Below, one piece after another: positions 59,298 through 64,000 of a stretch of DNA of 64,000 nt. Within the stretch, counting starts at the first letter, position 1, and every line of letters starts with the position of its first letter. The notes under the pieces are model-generated. The model searched no databases, had not been told where the DNA came from, and worked only from the letters and a program-made list of their open reading frames with translations. A program made the translations under genes and the position numbers. The stretch is from Cinclus cinclus (Eukaryota; Chordata; Aves; Passeriformes; Cinclidae), in NCBI RefSeq assembly GCF_963662255.1, contig NW_026912192.1, forward strand, positions 496,001 through 560,000, given 5' to 3'.

Positions 59298-60676
59298 CCG
59301 AGAGGCAGAGAGCACCTCGGCAGACGCAGTGCAGAGGGAAAGGACACAGTATCCGAGGGAGCGTGGCGCCGCTTAGGCGGGCAAAGCAGAAAGGTGCCGC
59401 CCGGCACTGGCTTTGACTCCCTGAGCTTCCTTGCTAGGACAGCAGCTGCCGAAAGCTGGCAACTAGGCTGCCAGAGTGCAGAATGTCGGCGGTCTGGCAC
59501 GCCTGCTTGCCGAAAGCCAGTTTCAGCGAGACAGCGTGCTAGGCTCTGTTTCACAGCACCTTGGAGAACACGCCCTTGAAGAATGCCGTCTCTGTTCCGC
59601 AAAAGCTCTGCCACAGTGAAGGTGGAAGAAGCAGCCTGTGGCCACGGGCAGAGCTGGTCAACAGCTGCGCCTAACTTTGCCAAGCTGCGAGAGCATTCTC
59701 AGCCGAGTTCTGCTTTGACAGAGCTATTGCTGAACTTTTGCAGCCCCGGAGGCTGCTGAAACCAAGGCTGTGTTCTGCCTCTTCATTCTTGCCTTCCTGT
59801 TCTCCAGCGAGAAGTGAAGCTCTGGCACGTCATTCAGCTTTGCCGCCTCCCTGCACGGAAAGCACTAGACAGAACTAGTGTGCTTCGTGCATGCTCTCTC
59901 CTCGCTTTTATGGTCACTGCTCTGCTTTTTGCTTGGCAGCGTTCCAAGGGTCCACGGCATACCTCTTGCACAGCGAGAGGTGGCCGGCGAGGAATACTTG
60001 CTGGCTTAAGTCGTTCCATGCTCAAGGCATTCATCAGAGCAGCACAATGCGGGAAAAGAGGGGGGAACATTGCAGGACAAATTTCTATGCTGGAACATGA
60101 TTGTCTGCGAGACAGCTCTCCGCAGCGCTAGTATTTGGCCAGGCTGAAATCAGCGCCACGGGAAGCCAATCTGACAAGCGGAGTGCAACGAGCGCGGCGA
60201 TACGGGGCCACTTGGCAGGTGGCCGAAGAAAGACGGCTGCCCCGCGAATGTGGTGCCAGAAGGCAAGTTTCAGCAGGGCGTTCCGGGCGAGCTTAATGTG
60301 TAGCCGCAGTTGTTCTAGGCGAGATTGTAGCCGAGAAGCTTTCCGTCTCCATTCACGAGACAAGAAAAGCAGAACGCAATGGTCTAGAGGGTTGAGAAGA
60401 AAAGTGCTCGTAGCGAGCTCGTTGCGGCAGAAGCGAAAGCCAGGAGCAGCGTGCTCGCTGCGAGAAGTAGACGGCGCTTCGCCTCCTTGGGAAGGAAATG
60501 GCGTCTGGGCACGAACGGCAGCCAGCGAAGCTTCAGAACAGCAGGCTGTTCTGCTCAGCGTACGAGCCTGAAGTGAGTGGCAAGGGCTAAGGGGACAGTT
60601 CCAAGGCATCTAGCTTTCCTGCTAGCAATGCCATTTCTACCCTGCTGTGGAAAACATTGTCCTTTGCCCTTCTGCT
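59298..60676 (+). repeat. Monomer 44 (B)
   Basis: Diagnostic states are C at 73 with TT at 224-225, C at 447, T at 504, T at 533, C at 648, C at 906, A at 1151 and G at 1203. A private C gives GCCGCCTCCCTGC near 59,850. Confidence 0.95.
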
Positions 60677-62055
60677 CCGAGAGGCAGAGAGCACCTCGGC
60701 AGACGCAGTGCAGAGGGAAAGGACACAGTATCCGAGGGAGCGTGGCGCTGCTTAGGCGGGCAAAGCAGAAAGGTGCCGCCCGGCACTGGCTTTGACTCCC
60801 TGAGCTTCCTTGCTAGGACAGCAGCTGCCGAAAGCTGGCAACTAGGCTGCCAGAGTGCAGAATGTCGGCGGTCTGGCACGCCTGCTTGCCGAAAGCCAGT
60901 TTCAGCGAGACAGCGTGCTAGGCTCTGTTTCACAGCACCCTGGAGAACACGCCCTTGAAGAATGCCCTCTCTGCTCCGCAAAAGCTCTGCCACAGTGAAG
61001 GTGGAAGAAGCAGCCTGTGGCCACGGGCAGAGCTGGTCAACAGCTGCGCCTAACTTTGCCAAGCTGCGAGAGCATTCTCAGCCGAGTTCTGCTTTGACAG
61101 AGCTATTGCTGAACTTTTGCAGTCCCGGAGGCTGCTGAAACCAAGGCTGTGTTCTGCCTCTTCATTCTTGCCTTCCTGTGCTCCAGCGAGAAGTGAAGCT
61201 CTGGCACGGCATTCAGCTTTGCCGCCTCTCTGCACGGAAAGCACTAGACAGAACTAGTGTGCTTCCTGCATGCTCTCTCCTCGCTTTTATGGTCACTGCT
61301 CTGCTTTTTGCTTGGCAGCGTTCCAAGGGTCCACGGCATACCTCTTGCACAGCGAGAGGTGGCCGGCGAGGAATACTTGCTGGCTTAAGTCGTTCCATGC
61401 TCAAGGCATTCATCAGAGCAGCACAATGCGGGAAAAGAGGGGGGAACATTGCAGGACAAATTTCTATGCTGGAACATGATTGTCTGCGAGACAGCTCTCC
61501 GCAGCGCTAGTATTTGGCCAGGCTGAAATCAGCGCCACGGGAAGCCAATCTGACAAGCGGAGTGCAACGAGCGCGGCGATACGGGGCCACTTGGCAGGTG
61601 GCCGAAGAAAGACGGCTGCCCCGCGAATGTGGTGCCAGAAGGCAAGTTTCAGCAGGGCGTTCCGGGCGAGCTTAATGTGTAGCCGCAGTTGTTCTAGGCG
61701 AGATTGTAGCCGAGAAGCTTTCCGTCTCCATTCACGAGACAAGAAAAGCAGAACGCAATGGTCTAGAGGGTTGAGAAGAAAAGTGCTCGTAGCGAGCTCG
61801 TTGCGGCAGAAGCGAAAGCCAGGAGCAGCGTGCTCGCTGCGAGAAGTAGACGGCGCTTCGCCTCCTTGGGAAGGAAATGGCGTCTGGGCACGAACGGCAG
61901 CCAGCGAAGCTTCAGAACAGCAGGCTGTTCTGCTCAGCGTACGAGCCTGAAGTGAGTGGCAAGGGCTAAGGGGACAGTTCCAAGGCATCTAGCTTTTTTG
62001 CTAGCAATGCCATTTCTACCCTGCTGTGGAAAACATTGTCCTTTGCCCTTCTGCT
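60677..62055 (+). repeat. Monomer 45 (B)
   Basis: Diagnostic states are T at 73, TT at 224-225, C at 264, C at 277, C at 291, C at 298, G at 504, G at 533, C at 590, C at 648, C at 906 and G at 1203. It carries the six-T loop (61,994-61,999). From site 278 on it matches monomer 14. Confidence 0.95.
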
Positions 62056-63434
62056 CCGAGAGGCAGAGAGCACCTCGGCAGACGCAGTGCAGAGGGAAAG
62101 GACACAGTATCCGAGGGAGCGTGGCGCCGCTTAGGCGGGCAAAGCAGAAAGGTGCCGCCCGGCACTGGCTTTGACTCCCTGAGCTTCCTTGCTAGGACAG
62201 CAGCTGCCGAAAGCTGGCAACTAGGCTGCCAGAGTGCAGAATGTCGGCGGTCTGGCACGCCTGCTTGCCGAAAGCCAGTTTCAGCGAGACAGCGTGCTAG
62301 GCTCTGTTTCACAGCACCCTGGAGAACACGCCCTTGAAGAATGCCGTCTCTGTTCCGCAAAAGCTCTGCCACAGTGAAGGTGGAAGAAGCAGCCTGTGGC
62401 CACGGGCAGAGCTGGTCAACAGCTGCGCCTAACTTTGCCAAGCTGCGAGAGCATTCTCAGCCGAGTTCTGCTTTGACAGAGCTATTGCTGAACTTTTGCA
62501 GTCCCGGAGGCTGCTGAAACCAAGGCTGTGTTCTGCCTCTTCATTCTTGCCTTCCTGTTCTCCAGCGAGAAGTGAAGCTCTGGCACGTCATTCAGCTTTG
62601 CCGCCTCTCTGCACGGAAAGCACTAGACAGAACTAGTGTGCTTCGTGCATGCTCTCTCCTCGCTTTTATGGTCACTGCTCTGCTTTTTGCTTGGCAGCGT
62701 TCAAAGGGTCCACGGCATACCTCTTGCACAGCGAGAGGTGGCCGGCGAGGAATACTTGCTGGCTTAAGTCGTTCCATGCTCAAGGCATTCATCAGAGCAG
62801 CACAATGCGGGAAAAGAGGGGGGAACATTGCAGGACAAATTTCTATGCTGGAACATGATTGTCTGCGAGACAGCTCTCCGCAGCGCTAGTATTTGGCCAG
62901 GCTGAAATCAGCGCCACGGGAAGCCAATCTGACAAGCGGAGTGCAACGAGCGCGGCGATACGGGGCCACTTGGCAGGTGGCCGAAGAAAGACGGCTGCCC
63001 CGCGAATGTGGTGCCAGAAGGCAAGTTTCAGCAGGGCGTTCCGGGCGAGCTTAATGTGTAGCCGCAGTTGTTCTAGGCGAGATTGTAGCCGAGAAGCTTT
63101 CCGTCTCCATTCACGAGACAAGAAAAGCAGAACGCAATGGTCTAGAGGGTTGAGAAGAAAAGTGCTCGTAGCGAGCTCGTTGCGGCAGAAGCGAAAGCCA
63201 GGAGCAGCGTGCTCGCTGCGAGAAGTAGACGGCGCTTCGCCTCCTTGGGAAGGAAATCGCGTCTGGGCACGAACGGCAGCCAGCGAAGCTTCAGAACAGC
63301 AGGCTGTTCTGCTCAGCGTACGAGCCTGAAGTGAGTGGCAAGGGCTAAGGGGACAGTTCCAAGGCATCTAGCTTTCCTGCTAGCAATGCCATTTCTACCC
63401 TGCTGTGGAAAACATTGTCCTTTGCCCTTCTGCT
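62056..63434 (+). repeat. Monomer 46 (B)
   Basis: It matches monomer 15 at the sites compared except for C at site 73. Confidence 0.95.
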
Positions 63435-64000
63435 CCGAGAGGCAGAGAGCACCTCGGCAGACGCAGTGCAGAGGGAAAGGACACAGTATCCGAGGGAGCG
63501 TGGCGCTGCTTAGGCGGGCAAAGCAGAAAGGTGCCGCCCGGCACTGGCTTTGACTCCCTGAGCTTCCTTGCTAGGACAGCAGCTGCCGAAAGCTGGCAAC
63601 TAGGCTGCCAGAGTGCAGAATGTCGGCGGTCTGGCACGCCTGCTTGCCGAAAGCCAGTTTCAGCGAGACAGCGTGCTAGGCTCTGTTTCACAGCACCCTG
63701 GAGAACACGCACTTGAAGAATGCCCTCTCTGCTCCGCAAAAGCTCTGCCACAGTGAAGGTGGAAGAAGCAGCCTGTGGCCACGGGCAGAGCTGGTCAACA
63801 GCTGCGCCTAACTTTGCCAAGCTGCGAGAGCATTCTCAGCCGAGTTCTGCTTTGACAGAGCTATTGCTGAACTTTTGCAGTCCCGGAGGCTGCTGAAACC
63901 AAGGCTGTGTTCTGCCTCTTCATTCTTGCCTTCCTGTGCTCCAGCGAGAAGTGAAGCTCTGGCACGGCATTCAGCTTTGCCGCCTCTCTGCACGGAAAGC
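63435..64000 (+). repeat. Monomer 47 (B), partial, cut by the window end
   Basis: Only the first 566 bases are present. It has T at 73, TT at 224-225, C at 264, A at 277, C at 291, C at 298, G at 504 and G at 533, the same first-half haplotype as monomers 14 and 17. Confidence 0.95.

Larger units (their letters stand above)
1..64000 (+). repeat. Satellite DNA array, 1379-bp monomer, 46.4 copies
   Basis: The same ordered landmarks recur every 1379 bases from end to end, for example CCGAGAGGCAGAG at 1, 1380, 2759, 4138 and so on to 63,435. All copies run in the same direction. Neighbouring copies differ by only a few substitutions, roughly 1-3 percent by eye, and only three copies differ in length. 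No spacer, transposon or unique sequence interrupts the array and neither edge is reached, so the true array is longer than the window. Tandem homogenised repeats of this size are typical of eukaryotic centromeric, pericentromeric or subtelomeric satellites; the location here is inferred. I do not recognise the family and cannot assign a species. Confidence 0.98.
17088..64000 (+). repeat. Subfamily B part of the array (rest of monomer 13 to monomer 47)
   Basis: Every readable copy here has A at site 727 (GCTCAAGG). All full B copies have C at site 16, G at site 23, C at site 190, T at site 254 and G at site 325, and most have G at site 382 (CTTTGCCAAG). From monomer 14 on, every full copy is exactly 1379 bp, with no indel seen in about 46 kb. 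Variation is carried by recurring two-state sites: 73, 224-225, 264, 277, 298, 504, 533, 590, 648, 745-753, 906, 918, 994, 1151 and 1203. Their combinations define shared haplotype blocks. Confidence 0.88.

Noticed and set aside
1..64000. CRISPR array
   Set aside because: The repeat is 1379 bp with no short repeat/spacer alternation and no unique spacers.
1..64000. Transposon or retroelement content
   Set aside because: No terminal repeats, target-site duplications, reverse transcriptase or transposase motifs were seen, and the array is not interrupted.
1..64000. Ribosomal DNA or intergenic spacer
   Set aside because: No conserved rRNA core sequence was recognised and the unit is too short to hold an rDNA transcription unit.

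Overview
The whole window is one uninterrupted head-to-tail satellite array. A unit of 1379 bp is repeated 46 full times plus a 566-bp partial copy, always in the same orientation, with no foreign insertion, no unique flank and no recognisable gene. I number every monomer from the CCGAGAGG at base 1, so that 'site n' is base n of monomer 1. Forty-three of the 46 full copies are exactly 1379 bp. The exceptions are monomers 10 and 12 (1380 bp, the same extra C) and monomer 13 (1377 bp, a unique CA deletion). A long, homogenised kilobase-scale array points to a eukaryotic chromosome, most likely a centromeric, pericentromeric or subtelomeric block read through by a long-read assembly. That location is inference. 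I cannot name the species: GC is in the mid-50s percent by eye and CpG is not strongly depleted, which fits several vertebrate, plant and protist lineages.

Layout. Bases 1 to about 17,087 (monomers 1-12 and the first part of 13) are subfamily A, with C at site 727. From about 17,088 to 64,000 (the rest of 13 and monomers 14-47) is subfamily B, with A at site 727. The switch lies inside monomer 13, next to the CA deletion. Inside A, a 2759-bp dimer was duplicated (12,463-17,087) and both copies carry the same one-base insertion. Inside B, a four-monomer block of 5516 bp was tandemly duplicated (40,898-52,934), the clearest higher-order repeat in the window. Elsewhere in B, shared haplotype blocks recur 14 and 31 monomers apart, as expected from repeated unequal exchange and gene conversion.

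Inside each monomer. I see several short perfect dyads (the best has 9-bp arms around sites 1237-1256), two pyrimidine tracts ending in CAG, a GTGAGT donor-like hexamer, a paired G-run purine tract, and about 78 CpGs. Open frames exist on both strands, the longest usually being 174 codons with an ATG on the minus strand. Differences between copies hit those frames without sparing amino acids, so I do not call any as a gene. No tRNA, rRNA, CRISPR, transposon, exact CENP-B box or poly(A) signal was seen. The interest of this window is in how the array evolves, not in a gene system.
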